A stretch of DNA of 64,000 nucleotides from an uncultured Litoreibacter sp. (GCA_947501685.1 CANMWQ010000003.1:124001-188000); one strand, 5' to 3'; positions 36,495 through 46,425 are shown, counted from the first letter of the stretch. Program-made: numbers and translations. Notes: generated by a model from the sequence alone, not told the origin.

Positions 36495-38273
36495 ATGGTT
36501 GATATGACAGCACTCACGGGCATGCATTCAGGCACGCAGGCCAATAAGCGCACGGCCAGACGTCGCGCGGCCGAGATGCGCTTGAAGCTCTATGGCATCA
36601 TCGCGATCTTCTTGGCCGGTGCAGCGCTTGTGGCGCTCCTGTGGTCCGTCGTCGGCAAGGCCACGGGCGCGCTGACGGAGACCTACCTGACCCTACCCGT
36701 CACCCTTGAGGCCGCCGAGATTGACCCTGATGGCACAGGCGATCCAAACATCATCCGGCGGGGCGATTTCAGCGGGCTCACGAAAGACATGCTGAAAGCG
36801 CAGTTCCCGGACGCAAAAGGCCGCACCGCGCGGCGGCAGCTCTATGACCTGACCTCTGCGGGTGCGGCGTTTGAGCTGGCGGATCTGGTGGCGGCGAACC
36901 CTGAACTTGTGGGCCAAACCATTGACTATCCGTTCTTGGCCTCCGATGTGACGGACCTTTATCTAAAAGACGATTTCGGCGCGCTGATCGAAAAGCCCAC
37001 GCAAGGCAATCTGACCCTGACGCCTGAGGGCGACGGCTATATCGTCAGCTCCACTGAGGGGGATTTCGGCGCCGCTCTGAAACGCGTGAAAGAGGCGCTT
37101 GTCGATCAGGCGCGCAGCGTGCGGGCGCAGGCCGCGTTGCAAGAAAACGGCGTCGTGGAATTCACCCGCCGCGCCGAGGTCGCGGAATCTCAGGAAGACA
37201 GCACCAAGAACGAAAAACTGGCGGAGGCCCGCGCCGCAGCGCGTGACAAGCTGCTGGCGGAGGCCGACGCATTGGAGCTCCGCGCCACATCTGAGGGCGG
37301 CAACGAGGCGCTCAGTGACGAGAACCGCTCCGTCCTCATTCAGGTGGCCGATGGCTGGCTCAAGATGACCCGCATCACGCCCACAGGCGGGATGGCGGAG
37401 CCCGTGATCCCCATGGCCCGCGAGGTCACCGCATCGAACATATGGGGGCTTTATGTCACCGATCTGGCGGAGAACGCGCGCAAGGTCTCAGATAATCAGA
37501 TCGTCTGGATCGAGACACTAAAAGCTGAAGGCAAGGTCGATCAGGTGTTCAACACGCGATTCTTCACCGCAGGCGACTCGCGCGAGCCTGAATTGGCGGG
37601 GATCCTCGGGGCCGCTGTCGGCTCCTTCTGGACCATGCTCGTGACCTTCGCCTTGGCTTTCCCGATTGGTGTGTCCGCCGCGATCTACCTTGAGGAATTT
37701 GCGCCCAAGAACAAGCTGACGGATTTCATCGAGGTCAATATCAACAACCTCGCCGCCGTGCCCTCCATCGTGTTCGGTTTGCTGGGCCTGTCGCTGTTTC
37801 TCGGCGTCTTCGGGGTGCCGCGATCCGCGCCCATTGCGGGCGGCTTGGTGCTGGCGCTCATGACATTGCCCACCATCATCATCGCCTCACGCGCCGCGAT
37901 CCGCGCCGTGCCGCCCTCCATCCGCGATGCCGCGGTTGGGTTGGGGGCGAGCCCTTTGCAGGCAAGTTTCCACCATGTACTGCCGCTGGCGATGCCGGGC
38001 ATTCTGACGGGGACAATCATCGGCATGGCGCAAGCCTTGGGCGAGACCGCGCCGCTGATCATGATCGGCATGGTGGCCTTCATCGTGGACATCCCGCAAG
38101 GGATCACCGACAGCGCCAGCGTCTTGCCGGTACAGGTGTTCCGCTGGTCCGACTTCCCCGAACGTGCCTTTGAGGCGCGCACCGCAGCGGCGATCTGTGT
38201 GCTGTTGCTGTTCCTTGTGGTAATGAACGCCATTGCCGTCTTCTTACGCAAACGCTTCGAGCGTCGCTGGTAG
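36495..38273 (+). CDS. pstA: Phosphate ABC transporter permease PstA with DUF3333-type periplasmic insert
   Basis: A 592-residue permease, about twice the E. coli length. After one N-terminal helix (about 34-54) comes a hydrophilic, helix-rich region of about 300 residues, then the permease with [20 protein letters not shown] and the EAA loop [20 protein letters not shown]. The long insert matches the DUF3333 extension known from alphaproteobacterial PstA proteins and should face the periplasm. Confidence 0.93.
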   Translation: MVDMTALTGMHSGTQANKRTARRRAAEMRLKLYGIIAIFLAGAALVALLWSVVGKATGALTETYLTLPVTLEAAEIDPDGTGDPNIIRRGDFSGLTKDMLKAQFPDAKGRTARRQLYDLTSAGAAFELADLVAANPELVGQTIDYPFLASDVTDLYLKDDFGALIEKPTQGNLTLTPEGDGYIVSSTEGDFGAALKRVKEALVDQARSVRAQAALQENGVVEFTRRAEVAESQEDSTKNEKLAEARAAARDKLLAEADALELRATSEGGNEALSDENRSVLIQVADGWLKMTRITPTGGMAEPVIPMAREVTASNIWGLYVTDLAENARKVSDNQIVWIETLKAEGKVDQVFNTRFFTAGDSREPELAGILGAAVGSFWTMLVTFALAFPIGVSAAIYLEEFAPKNKLTDFIEVNINNLAAVPSIVFGLLGLSLFLGVFGVPRSAPIAGGLVLALMTLPTIIIASRAAIRAVPPSIRDAAVGLGASPLQASFHHVLPLAMPGILTGTIIGMAQALGETAPLIMIGMVAFIVDIPQGITDSASVLPVQVFRWSDFPERAFEARTAAAICVLLLFLVVMNAIAVFLRKRFERRW

Positions 38274-38283
38274 GGTCAAAAAT

Positions 38284-39084
38284 ATGCTAGACGATATGAA
38301 ATCAACGGAGCGGGTTATGGCCGACGAAGACATCAAAATCACCGCCAAAGGCGTGGACGTGTTCTATGCCGACACCCATGCCATCAAGGACGTGGACGTC
38401 AACATCCAGAACAAGGCCGTCACCGCCTTTATCGGGCCGTCGGGCTGCGGCAAGTCGACCTTCCTGCGCTGCATCAACCGGATGAATGACACGATTGATA
38501 TCTGCCGGGTCACGGGCGACATCTTGCTGGACGGGCAAGACATCTACGCTAGGGACGTGGACCCCGTGCAGCTGCGCGCGCGGGTCGGCATGGTCTTCCA
38601 AAAGCCCAACCCGTTCCCCAAGTCGATCTATGACAATGTGGCCTACGGCCCCAAAATCCACGGACTTGCGAAGAGCAAGGCGGAACTTGATGATATCGTT
38701 GAACAATCTCTGCGTCGTGCGGCAATTTGGGACGAGGTGAAAGACCGGCTTGATGCGCCCGGCACCGGGCTGTCCGGCGGCCAGCAGCAGCGTCTGTGCA
38801 TCGGGCGGGCCATCGCTACGGCCCCTGAAGTGTTGCTGATGGACGAGCCATGCTCCGCGCTGGACCCGATTGCGACGGCCCAGATTGAGGAGCTGATCGA
38901 CGAGCTGCGCCAGGACTTCACGTTGGTCATCGTCACCCACTCCATGCAGCAAGCCGCGCGGGTCAGCCAGAAAACCGCGTTCTTCCATTTGGGCAACCTC
39001 GTGGAGTTCGGCGACACCGACAAGATCTTCACCAACCCCGAAGACCCCCGCACTGAAAGCTATATCACTGGCCGGATCGGCTAA
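38284..39084 (+). CDS. pstB: Phosphate ABC transporter ATPase PstB
   Basis: An ATPase of 255-266 residues with Walker [10 protein letters not shown], the PstB block [20 protein letters not shown], signature LSGGQQQRL and Walker [14 protein letters not shown]. Two starts are possible: 38284 (AGGG 8 bases upstream; gives [16 protein letters not shown], like relatives in this family) and 38317 (GGAG with a 6-base gap). The first is used here. Confidence 0.94.
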   Translation: MLDDMKSTERVMADEDIKITAKGVDVFYADTHAIKDVDVNIQNKAVTAFIGPSGCGKSTFLRCINRMNDTIDICRVTGDILLDGQDIYARDVDPVQLRARVGMVFQKPNPFPKSIYDNVAYGPKIHGLAKSKAELDDIVEQSLRRAAIWDEVKDRLDAPGTGLSGGQQQRLCIGRAIATAPEVLLMDEPCSALDPIATAQIEELIDELRQDFTLVIVTHSMQQAARVSQKTAFFHLGNLVEFGDTDKIFTNPEDPRTESYITGRIG

Positions 39085-39096
39085 GGAGAGTTGCAG

Positions 39097-39816
39097 ATGA
39101 CCGAGACCACACATATCGCCTCCGCCTTTGACCGTGATCTGGACGCCATTCAGGCGCTGATCATGAAGATGGGCGGTTTGGTTGAGACCGCGATTTCAGA
39201 CAGCGCCAAGGCGCTGGAGATGCGCGACGCGGAGCTGGCCGCGACGGTGCGCAAGAATGACAAGCTGATCGACGCGCTGGAGGAAGAGGTCGCCGCCGAG
39301 GTGGCCCGTGTCATCGCCATGCGTTCTCCCACGGCGGGTGATCTGCGCACTGTCCTTTCGGTCCTGAAAATCTCCGGCAATCTGGAGCGGGTAGGGGACT
39401 ACGCCAAGAACATGGCCAAACGCACCTCCGTGCTGGCGGAGATGACGGCGGTGAACGGCACCGGGGCCTCCATCCGGCGGATGACCAATCTGGTGAACCT
39501 GATGATGAAAGATGCGCTCGACGCCTATATCCAGCGCGACGCCGATCTGGCCGCCGATGTACGCGCCCGCGACGTGGAAGTGGACCAGATGTATAACGCG
39601 CTGTTTCGCGAGTTTCTGACCCATATGATGGAGGACCCGCGCAATATCACGGCCTGCATGCACCTGCATTTCATCGCCAAAAATATCGAGCGGATGGGCG
39701 ATCACGTGACCTCCATTGCCGAGCAGGTGGTCTATCTGGTCACAGGCGAAGTGCCTGATGAGGATCGCGACAAGGCCGATAGCACCTCTTACGTCTCCGC
39801 GCTGAAAGAGGATTAA
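39097..39816 (+). CDS. phoU: Phosphate signalling complex protein PhoU
   Basis: A 239-residue PhoU with two three-helix-bundle repeats; the signature VLKISGNLERVGDYAKNMAKR and its later twin IAKNIERMGDHVTSIAEQVV carry the acidic metal-site residues. The ATG at 39097 has AAGGAGAG 6 bases upstream. PhoU links the Pst transporter to PhoR and restrains it when phosphate is plentiful. Confidence 0.95.
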   Translation: MTETTHIASAFDRDLDAIQALIMKMGGLVETAISDSAKALEMRDAELAATVRKNDKLIDALEEEVAAEVARVIAMRSPTAGDLRTVLSVLKISGNLERVGDYAKNMAKRTSVLAEMTAVNGTGASIRRMTNLVNLMMKDALDAYIQRDADLAADVRARDVEVDQMYNALFREFLTHMMEDPRNITACMHLHFIAKNIERMGDHVTSIAEQVVYLVTGEVPDEDRDKADSTSYVSALKED

Positions 39817-39817
39817 G

Positions 39818-40504
39818 ATGGTCGCGGACCCTGTTGTTTTGGTTGTAGAAGATGATCCATCGCAGCGCGAGGTTCTGGCCTACAACATCGAAGCAGAAGG
39901 CTACCGCGTTGTGACCGCCTCCAATGGTGAGGAGGCGTTGCTTTCCGTCAAGGATGAAAGCCCCGACCTCGTGGTGCTGGACTGGATGCTGCCCAATGTT
40001 TCCGGCATCGAAGTGTGTCGGCGGCTCAAACGCGACGCGACATCGGCCAAGCTGCCCGTCATTATGTTGTCCGCCAGATCCGAGGAAGACGACCGCGTCC
40101 GTGGCCTTGAGACCGGGGCAGATGACTATATCGTAAAGCCCTACTCCGTCGCCGAATTGCTGGCCCGCATCCGCACCCAGCTGCGCCGCACGCGACCCGC
40201 CGCTATGGGCGAGCGTCTCGAATATGGCGACATCGTTGTCGATATCGAGGAGCACCGCGTCACCCGCGCTGACACGGCTTTGAAACTTGGGCCAACCGAA
40301 TACCGTCTGCTCACCACCTTCATGGAACGTCCGGGCCGCGTGTGGTCGCGTGAACAGCTGCTTGACCGCGTCTGGGGGCGTGAAATTTACGTTGATACCC
40401 GCACGGTTGACGTGCATGTCGGACGCTTGCGCAAGGTGCTGACCAGCATGGGCGGCGACGACCCGCTGCGCACGGTGCGTGGCGCAGGATATGCGCTAGG
40501 ATAA
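39818..40504 (+). CDS. phoB: Phosphate regulon response regulator PhoB
   Basis: A 228-residue OmpR-class regulator. The receiver domain has the acidic pair EDD at 11-13, the phospho-acceptor Asp55 in VVLDWMLPN and Lys107 in IVKPYS. The winged-helix domain ends with VWGREIYVDTRTVDVHVGRL. It starts 1 base after the phoU stop. It would bind the Pho boxes at 33904 and probably 58935. Confidence 0.95.
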   Translation: MVADPVVLVVEDDPSQREVLAYNIEAEGYRVVTASNGEEALLSVKDESPDLVVLDWMLPNVSGIEVCRRLKRDATSAKLPVIMLSARSEEDDRVRGLETGADDYIVKPYSVAELLARIRTQLRRTRPAAMGERLEYGDIVVDIEEHRVTRADTALKLGPTEYRLLTTFMERPGRVWSREQLLDRVWGREIYVDTRTVDVHVGRLRKVLTSMGGDDPLRTVRGAGYALG

Positions 40505-40525
40505 GTAAACAGGGGCAGGGACGTC

Positions 40526-41050
40526 ATGAAGGGTTCACGGCCAGAACAAGCGGTGCTCAGCCGCGACACGGACATGTCGAAAACCGCTGAAACCCGCGCG
40601 GTGATCGAGGGCATGGTGGACGGTCTCAACGACCACCGCATCGCCGATATCGGCGACTTTTTCTCGGAGACGTTTCGCTGGATGGGCAACACCGGCTGCG
40701 GCACCAAGCAGGGCGTCCGGGAGTTTCAGGACAATTGGCAAAAACCATTCCAGGCCGCGTTTCATGACAAGGTCTGTGTTGACGAGGCGCGCCTATATAT
40801 GGGCGAATGGGCCGCCGCCTTTGGCCGTCAGGAGGCCACGCATGGCGGTCCCTTTATGGGCGTTGATGCCACAGGCAAACGGATCGAGATCCGCTACATG
40901 GATTTCTGGAAAGTCGTGGACGGCAAAATCGTCGACAATTGGGTGATGGTGGACTTTCCGCATGTTCTGGCTCAGCTTGGCGTTGACGTGTTTAACGGCG
41001 AAGGCTGGGAGGCGTTTGATCAAGGTAAGAAACAGCCTCCAATGCTTTGA
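40526..41050 (+). CDS. SnoaL-like (NTF2-fold) protein
   Basis: A 174-residue protein of the SnoaL-like polyketide cyclase/NTF2 fold, with FFSETFRWMGNTGCGT, HGGPFMGVDATGKRIEIRYM and the tail MVDFPHVLAQLGVDVF. Members are small enzymes or ligand-binding proteins; no specific reaction can be named. It lies 21 bases after phoB, but also next to a decayed D-lyxose isomerase, and such genes often sit in sugar-acid clusters. A damaged paralogue is at 15954-16205. Confidence 0.85.
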   Translation: MKGSRPEQAVLSRDTDMSKTAETRAVIEGMVDGLNDHRIADIGDFFSETFRWMGNTGCGTKQGVREFQDNWQKPFQAAFHDKVCVDEARLYMGEWAAAFGRQEATHGGPFMGVDATGKRIEIRYMDFWKVVDGKIVDNWVMVDFPHVLAQLGVDVFNGEGWEAFDQGKKQPPML

Positions 41051-41065
41051 TACAATGAAGAAAAA

Positions 41066-41462
41066 ATGAAACGTTCCTTTACACATAAGAGACTCCGCGA
41101 GGCCGATGGGCATATCCTGTTTTTTGGTCATATCCTGACGACATAACCGCCGCGGCGCGACGCTCGCCATCAAGTTGTATGAACACGCCGCAGACGTCTC
41201 GCTCGATCCGCATGCCGACTGTTGGGTAGTCTGCGATCGCATCACGCACAGGATCGATACGGGTCACGTGCTGACGTTCGTACCCGGCGAAAGCGTCACG
41301 CTGATGCCCGGCAACTGGCATAGGGATGATGAAACCGGCAATATCTTCCATCCGCCACTGGAACGCTTCTCAGGCATCGAGGAAGACGAGGCACCGCTGC
41401 ATTTATTGGTGTCAGACATATCTAATGTGGCTTTCCTAGGTTTCTCTGGATTTGGATATTAA
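41066..41462 (+). pseudogene. Decayed D-lyxose/D-mannose family sugar isomerase
   Basis: Two pieces of one family are visible. ATG 41066 opens a 26-codon frame (MKRSFTHKRLREADGHILFF then GHILTT, stop) like the N-terminus of these isomerases. From about 41142 another frame carries RRGATLAIKLYEH, then VLTFVPGESVTLMPGNWH and ERFSGIEEDEAPLHLLVSD, matching the cupin core and C-terminus. Roughly 80-90 middle residues are missing. The intact enzyme isomerises D-lyxose or D-mannose and fits with the uxaC/oxidoreductase genes beyond the IS. Confidence 0.7.
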
Positions 41463-41485
41463 CATAATTCTCATTATAGGCTTTG

Positions 41486-41516
41486 TGCATCTGTAGCAGC
41501 AAAGTTAAAATGTCAC
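41486..41516. repeat. Target duplication and left terminal repeat of the IS
   Basis: TGCATC (41486-41491) is the left copy of the 6-bp target duplication. The 25-base end TGTAGCAGCAAAGTTAAAAT plus GTCAC (41492-41516) matches the inverted right end at 20 of 25 bases. A second AATGTCAC follows about 25 bases inside. Confidence 0.85.
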
Positions 41517-41585
41517 CCACGAGCAATTCAGGAATGTCACTCTGCCCTCAAAAATCAATGAGGATGAGCGGACATGGGATGGGTG

Positions 41586-42953
41586 ATGATGAGCGAGCGC
41601 GAGTTGAACCGTCTGGAGGTCTTGGCGCAGGTCGATGATAGTCGACTGAGCGTTGATAATGCGGCGAACATGTTGTGCCTGACACGGCGACAGATTTTCC
41701 GACTGTTGAAGCGGTATCGTCAGGATGGCGCATCGGCGATCCGGCACAAGGCGCGTGGCAAACCTCCGAACAATCGCATTCACCATGCCAAACGCGACTA
41801 TGCGCTCAGCATAATCAAGGAGAGCTATGCAGATTTCGGGCCGACCTTGGCAGCAGAGATGCTGGCCGAACATCACGGTTTCAAAGTCTCGCGCGAGACC
41901 GTTCGCAAGTGGATGCAGGAAGATGGGATTTGGCTCTCACGCAAACAACGGCGCACATTCCACCAGCCGCGCTTGCGACGGGAGTGCTTTGGAGAGCTGA
42001 TCCAGATCGATGGGTCAGATCACCGTTGGTTTGAGGATCGGGGTGATCCCTGCACCCTGCTTGTCTTCATCGACGACGCCACCAGCACATTGATGGAACT
42101 GCGGTTTGTGACCTCCGAGAACACGTTCAGTTACTTCGAGGCCTTGGAAAGTTATCTGTTGAAGCATGGTCGCCCGGTCGCGTTCTACAGCGACAAGCAC
42201 ACAGTCTTCCGCGTTCCAAAACCGAACGAACACATGACGGGCATGACCCAATTCGGCCGCGCTCTGGCGGAGCTGAACATCGAGATCATCTGCGCCAATT
42301 CTTCCCAAGCCAAAGGTCGTGTCGAACGCGCCAACCGGACATTACAAGACAGGTTGGTGAAGGAACTGCGCATCGCAGGCATCTCAAACATGGATGACGG
42401 CAACGCATTTCTTGCGGGCTTTGTCGAACGCTACAATGGCAAGTTTGCAAAGGCCCCCGCCAAGCCAGACAACCTGCATCGCGCCCTGAACATCGAACCG
42501 GATCGGCTCACTGAGGTCTTCTGCCTGCGCGACAAACGCTATGTCACCAAGGATTTGACGCTTAAGTACGACCGCAAGCGCATCCGGCTAGAGGTCAACG
42601 ACCTGACGCGTGGTCTCGTCGGCAAATACGTGGATGTCTACGAGATGCCGGACGGACGTATTCAGGTGCGCGCTAAAGGCGTCGCACTGCCCTGCGCCAT
42701 CTTCGATCCGCACCAACAGCGCGTCACCCATGCCGCGATCACCGAGAACAAACACCTCAGCGCGGTTCTCGCCCACATCAAGGAAGAACAGGAGAAGGCT
42801 GCGCCGCCGCCTAAGGTCAAACCTGTCAGCGCAAAGAACGGATACAAGAAGACTGGCCGCCGCCCTCCCGGACGACCATCGAAGATGGAAGCATACTATG
42901 AACGGCGACGCAAAGAACGGGCGAAAGAAGCCCAAGAGGAAACATCACTCTGA
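41586..42953 (+). CDS. IS1202/ISNCY-like DDE transposase
   Basis: A 455-residue transposase starting MMSERELNRLEVLAQVDDSR. An N-terminal helix-turn-helix (LSVDNAANMLCLTRRQIFRL) is followed by an rve-type integrase core with acidic residues at Asp142 (QIDGSDHRWF), Asp203 (FYSDKHTVFR) and Glu247 (GRVERANRTLQDRL). The basic tail is rich in lysine, arginine and proline. A start at 41574 is also open. The frame is unbroken, so the enzyme may be active. Confidence 0.92.
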   Translation: MMSERELNRLEVLAQVDDSRLSVDNAANMLCLTRRQIFRLLKRYRQDGASAIRHKARGKPPNNRIHHAKRDYALSIIKESYADFGPTLAAEMLAEHHGFKVSRETVRKWMQEDGIWLSRKQRRTFHQPRLRRECFGELIQIDGSDHRWFEDRGDPCTLLVFIDDATSTLMELRFVTSENTFSYFEALESYLLKHGRPVAFYSDKHTVFRVPKPNEHMTGMTQFGRALAELNIEIICANSSQAKGRVERANRTLQDRLVKELRIAGISNMDDGNAFLAGFVERYNGKFAKAPAKPDNLHRALNIEPDRLTEVFCLRDKRYVTKDLTLKYDRKRIRLEVNDLTRGLVGKYVDVYEMPDGRIQVRAKGVALPCAIFDPHQQRVTHAAITENKHLSAVLAHIKEEQEKAAPPPKVKPVSAKNGYKKTGRRPPGRPSKMEAYYERRRKERAKEAQEETSL

Positions 42954-43193
42954 ACCCGTTCGCCTCAATTTCTTCATTGAGAACCATGCAACGACCGAGC
43001 AAACCACAAATAGACCTGCGCCCAGAACAGCTGACCCGCGCGCATCAGAACACTGAATGCCAGGGCAACGGAATTGTGCGTCCGAGAACGCGGCCAGCCC
43101 AACAAAACCGAAAGCAGCTGCGCCAAGAAAAGCGATAGCAAAAAGTAAAAGCCAAAACCCAAATCGAAACATATTGGGACCGTGTATCACCAA
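42945..43193 (-). CDS. Possible small membrane protein carried inside the IS
   Basis: An 82-residue frame on the opposite strand, overlapping the transposase end by 9 bases. It has two hydrophobic segments (about 10-32 and 55-68) and a basic end (SMKKLRRTGSE), like a small two-helix membrane protein. No family is recognised and no strong ribosome site is seen. It may be a passenger or a chance frame. Confidence 0.35.
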   Translation of the reverse strand: MVIHGPNMFRFGFWLLLFAIAFLGAAAFGFVGLAAFSDAQFRCPGIQCSDARGSAVLGAGLFVVCSVVAWFSMKKLRRTGSE

Positions 43194-43313
43194 CGACTGC
43201 GGGTCAACTCAGTAGCCCGCAAGGCTTTTCAGCCCTGCGATATTTGAGATCTCCGGGCTGCTAAGCCTTGCTACCGTCGGCGCTATTGGTGACACTTCTG
43301 CTTTGCAAACCAA

Positions 43314-43344
43314 GTGACATTTCTACTTGGTTGCAACATGCATC
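43314..43344. repeat. Right terminal repeat and target duplication of the IS
   Basis: GTGACATTTCTACTTGGTTG plus CAACA (43314-43338) is the inverted partner of the left end, and TGCATC (43339-43344) is the right target-duplication copy. An inner GTGACACTT lies at about 43289. Confidence 0.85.
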
Positions 43345-43412
43345 AATCAACTCTGAGCGCAGTGCGGTATGAAAAGAACGCTCCTTAAGCCCCTCAAGTA
43401 ACACGAAAAACT

Positions 43413-44828
43413 CTAACTCCGCAGCGCTTCCAGGCTGCGGCGCACTCCCTTCGTCCAGAGCTGCTCCGCCGCGTCGCCTACGGGCTTGGCGAGCTGCTCA
43501 GCCAGCTCAGCGGGAAACACGTCGCGCAGCCCGAGCAGTGCTATTGCCTTGTCGCGCGGTGCCTCCTTGGAGGCTGCTGCCTGTGCCAGCACGTCTACCA
43601 ATGGGTCGCGGACGTCTATCTGAGCGCCCGCCTCGTCCGTGCCGCTGACGTAGCGCATCCATCCGGCGACCGCGAGGCAGAGCGCGTCTGTGGGCCGCCC
43701 AGTGGCAAGTGCCTCAGTCAGAGTATGAAGCAAGCGCTGCGGCAGCTTCTGGCTGCCATCCATCGCGATCTGCCATGTGCGATGTTGAATGCCGGGGTTG
43801 GCAAAGCGGTCCTGAAGCGCCGCCGCATATACCTGCAAATCTACCCCGTCCGGCGGCGAAACGCTTGGAATAACTTCACTCCATAACTTATTGACATACC
43901 GCCTATAAACAGGATCAGCCATCGTGTCGGAAATGGTCTCATGCCCGCCCAGATATCCCAGATAGGCCAAGGCCGAATGCGCGCCGTTCAGCATGCGCAG
44001 CTTCATGTCTTCAAAGGGTTGCACGTCCCCGGTCAGGGTCACGCCGGCAGCCGCAAAATCCGGGCGGAGGTCGCCCACGAAGCGGTCCTCGATCACCCAT
44101 TGGCGAAAGGGTTCGTGAAACACCGGGGCTGCGTCATGGATGCCGTGCTTGGTGGCCAGACGCTCTATGTCGGCGGGCGTGGTGGCGGGTGTTATGCGGT
44201 CCACCATGGTCGCGGGGAAGCGGCCTTCGGCCTCGATCCAGTCGGCCAAGCCGGGGTCAATCTGGCGGGCCAGTTCGCAAACCACGCGCCGGGTCAATGC
44301 GCCGTTCTCCGGCAGGTTGTCGCAGCTGAGCACGGTAAAGGGCGAAAGGCCTGCGGCACGGCGGCGGGCCAGCGCCCGCACCAAATAGCCGGGCGCGGAG
44401 ACCGGATGCGCCTTCCCGAGATCATGGACAATATCGGGATGGGCCGGGTTCAGCCCGCCGCTGGCCGGGACATGGCAATAGCCTTTCTCTGTCACGGTCA
44501 GGCTGACAATGCGCGTGTCCGGATGCGCCATAGCGGCGATGACGGCCTCCGGGTCCTCGGGGGCGACCAGAACGTCCGATAGGACTTCGATCTGGCAGGT
44601 CTCTTCCCCCTCGGGGCCCAAGGTGACGGCGGTGTAGGCCCAGTCTTGGCCCGCCAACGCGTCCCGCGTACCGGGGCTGCGCAGAGAGACGCCGATGACG
44701 CCCCAATCGCCGCCCCCTGCCCTGACCGCGTCCTCGATAAATGGCGCGCCGAATGCACGGAAGAACGCCCCGAGCCCGAGATGCACGATGCCGGGTTTGG
44801 GAGCTGCGTGGCGGCGCGTCAGCCTCAT
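43413..44828 (-). CDS. Mannitol dehydrogenase family oxidoreductase (fructuronate/mannonate type)
   Basis: A 471-residue NAD-dependent polyol/long-chain sugar dehydrogenase. The N-terminal nucleotide part has KPGIVHLGLGAFFRAFGAPF and the C-terminal domain has KLRMLNGAHSALAYLGYLGG, the family signature with the catalytic lysine. Being coupled by overlap to uxaC, the most likely reaction is D-fructuronate to D-mannonate (UxuB-like) or tagaturonate reduction. A mannitol role is possible but less likely from context. Confidence 0.88.
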   Translation of the reverse strand: MRLTRRHAAPKPGIVHLGLGAFFRAFGAPFIEDAVRAGGGDWGVIGVSLRSPGTRDALAGQDWAYTAVTLGPEGEETCQIEVLSDVLVAPEDPEAVIAAMAHPDTRIVSLTVTEKGYCHVPASGGLNPAHPDIVHDLGKAHPVSAPGYLVRALARRRAAGLSPFTVLSCDNLPENGALTRRVVCELARQIDPGLADWIEAEGRFPATMVDRITPATTPADIERLATKHGIHDAAPVFHEPFRQWVIEDRFVGDLRPDFAAAGVTLTGDVQPFEDMKLRMLNGAHSALAYLGYLGGHETISDTMADPVYRRYVNKLWSEVIPSVSPPDGVDLQVYAAALQDRFANPGIQHRTWQIAMDGSQKLPQRLLHTLTEALATGRPTDALCLAVAGWMRYVSGTDEAGAQIDVRDPLVDVLAQAAASKEAPRDKAIALLGLRDVFPAELAEQLAKPVGDAAEQLWTKGVRRSLEALRS

Positions 44829-46231
44829 AGCTTGTAGGCCGCCTTGGCCAGACCGTAGGTCAGTTGATGGGCCAGCCCCGGCGCCTCATCCGCGTCCAGT
44901 CGGCCCGTGGAGACCAGCCCCGCCAGAAACGCGCAATCCACGCGCCGGGCCACGTCATGGCGTGCGGGAATGGAGCAGAAGGCCCGTGTGTCGTCGTTAA
45001 AGCCCACCGTGTTGTAGAGCCCGGCGGTTTCCGTGGCCATTTGGCGAAAGCGCATCATGCCCTCGTAGCTGTCATGGAACCACCAGGGCGGCCCCAGTTT
45101 CAGCGCCGGGTAGACGCCTGCCAGCGGCGCCAGCTCGCGCGCATAGGCGCTTTCATCCAGAGTGAAGACGATCATGCTCATCCGCAGGTCGCGGCCCACT
45201 GCATTCAGCAGCGGGGCCAGAGCGGTGACGTAATCGGTGCGGGTCGGGATGTCGAAGCCTTTGTCGCGGCCAAACATCGCCATCACCTCGGCGCTGTGGT
45301 TGCGGCGCGATCCGGGGTGCAGTTGCAGGACCAGCCCGTCCTCAAGGCTCATCCGGGCCATCTCGGTCAGCATATGGCCGCGAAACTGGTCTGCCTCCTC
45401 CGCTGTGCACCGCCCTGCCCGCGCCTTGTCGAAAAGCGCCGCGGCCACATCCGCGGGCAGGTCTTCGGTGCGGGCCGTTGGGTGCCCGTGGTCGCAGGCC
45501 GTGGCCCCGAAGGTCTTGAAATGCGCCCGGCGTGCACGGTGGGCAGCAAGGTAGCCCGTCCAAGTAGAGGTATCTTCGCCGGTGATCTCGCCCAGCTGCG
45601 CCACGTTCTGCGCAAAGCCTTCAAATTCGGGGTCAATCACCGCGTCAGGCCGGTAGGCCGGGATCACCCTGCCCCGCCAGTCGCTGTCCATAATCATTTG
45701 GTGCCAAGACAGGTCATCCAAGGCGCTGTCGGTGGTGGAGATCACCTCAATCCCGAACCGGTCAAACAGCGCGCGGGGGCGGAACTCCGGCTGCGCCAGT
45801 TTCTCCGCGATCACATCGAAATGCGCATCCGCATTCGCCTCTGAAAGGCGTTCTGTCAGGCCGAACACGTCCTGGAACGCGTGATCCAGCCATAGCCGCG
45901 ACGGCGTGCCTTGAAAGAGGTGGAAATGCCGTGCAAAGAGCCGCCAGATTTCGCGCGGGTTCTGCTCTACTGGGCCGCCATCGCTGCGCGGCACGCCCAG
46001 ATCCTCCAGCGGGACGCCTTGCGAATGCAGCATGCGAAACACGTAGTGATCCGGGGTCACAAACAGCGCTGCGGGGTCGGGGAAAGCCTCGTTTTCGGCA
46101 AACCAGCGCGGATCTGTGTGCCCGTGCGGGCTCAGGATCGGCAAATCCTTGATTTCGGCATAAAGTGCTGCTGCCAAATGCCGTTCTTGGGGGGCGCTTG
46201 GAAAGAGGCGGTTTTCGTCAAGCATCGTCAT
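44825..46231 (-). CDS. uxaC: Glucuronate (uronate) isomerase
   Basis: A 468-residue UxaC of the amidohydrolase-like fold, with the N-terminal LPILSPHGHTDPRWFAENEA, the RLWLDHAFQDVFGL block and ACDHGHPTARTEDL. It converts D-glucuronate to D-fructuronate and D-galacturonate to D-tagaturonate. Its stop overlaps the start of the following oxidoreductase, consistent with successive steps of one pathway. uxuA and kdgK are not in the window. Confidence 0.94.
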   Translation of the reverse strand: MTMLDENRLFPSAPQERHLAAALYAEIKDLPILSPHGHTDPRWFAENEAFPDPAALFVTPDHYVFRMLHSQGVPLEDLGVPRSDGGPVEQNPREIWRLFARHFHLFQGTPSRLWLDHAFQDVFGLTERLSEANADAHFDVIAEKLAQPEFRPRALFDRFGIEVISTTDSALDDLSWHQMIMDSDWRGRVIPAYRPDAVIDPEFEGFAQNVAQLGEITGEDTSTWTGYLAAHRARRAHFKTFGATACDHGHPTARTEDLPADVAAALFDKARAGRCTAEEADQFRGHMLTEMARMSLEDGLVLQLHPGSRRNHSAEVMAMFGRDKGFDIPTRTDYVTALAPLLNAVGRDLRMSMIVFTLDESAYARELAPLAGVYPALKLGPPWWFHDSYEGMMRFRQMATETAGLYNTVGFNDDTRAFCSIPARHDVARRVDCAFLAGLVSTGRLDADEAPGLAHQLTYGLAKAAYKL

Positions 46232-46425
46232 CTGGCCTTCCCTGTTCTGTCACACTTGATAGCCGTGAAAACAGCATGCTGGCCAGCCACTTTTGGGGCC
46301 TGCACGGGGCGTGGCGTCCGAGTAGTGTTATAATATAGTTAATTTTCCCCCTAGACTCCTCGACAGGTAACACTTTGGGCAGTAGTCTTTTGAGATCACA
46401 CGCAAAAGTGAAAGAAATCAAACTC

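Larger units (their letters stand above)
41492..43338 (+). mobile_element. Complete insertion sequence, IS1202/ISNCY-like
   Basis: An 1847-bp element bounded by 25-bp imperfect inverted repeats (41492-41516 and 43314-43338), flanked by identical 6-bp TGCATC direct repeats. It carries one transposase gene and a small opposite-strand ORF. Both ends also repeat the inner motif (A/G)TGTCAC once more about 25 bases farther in, probably a second transposase-binding site. The ends and target duplication are intact, so the insertion is probably fairly recent. Family name is from transposase features, not a database match. Confidence 0.88.
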
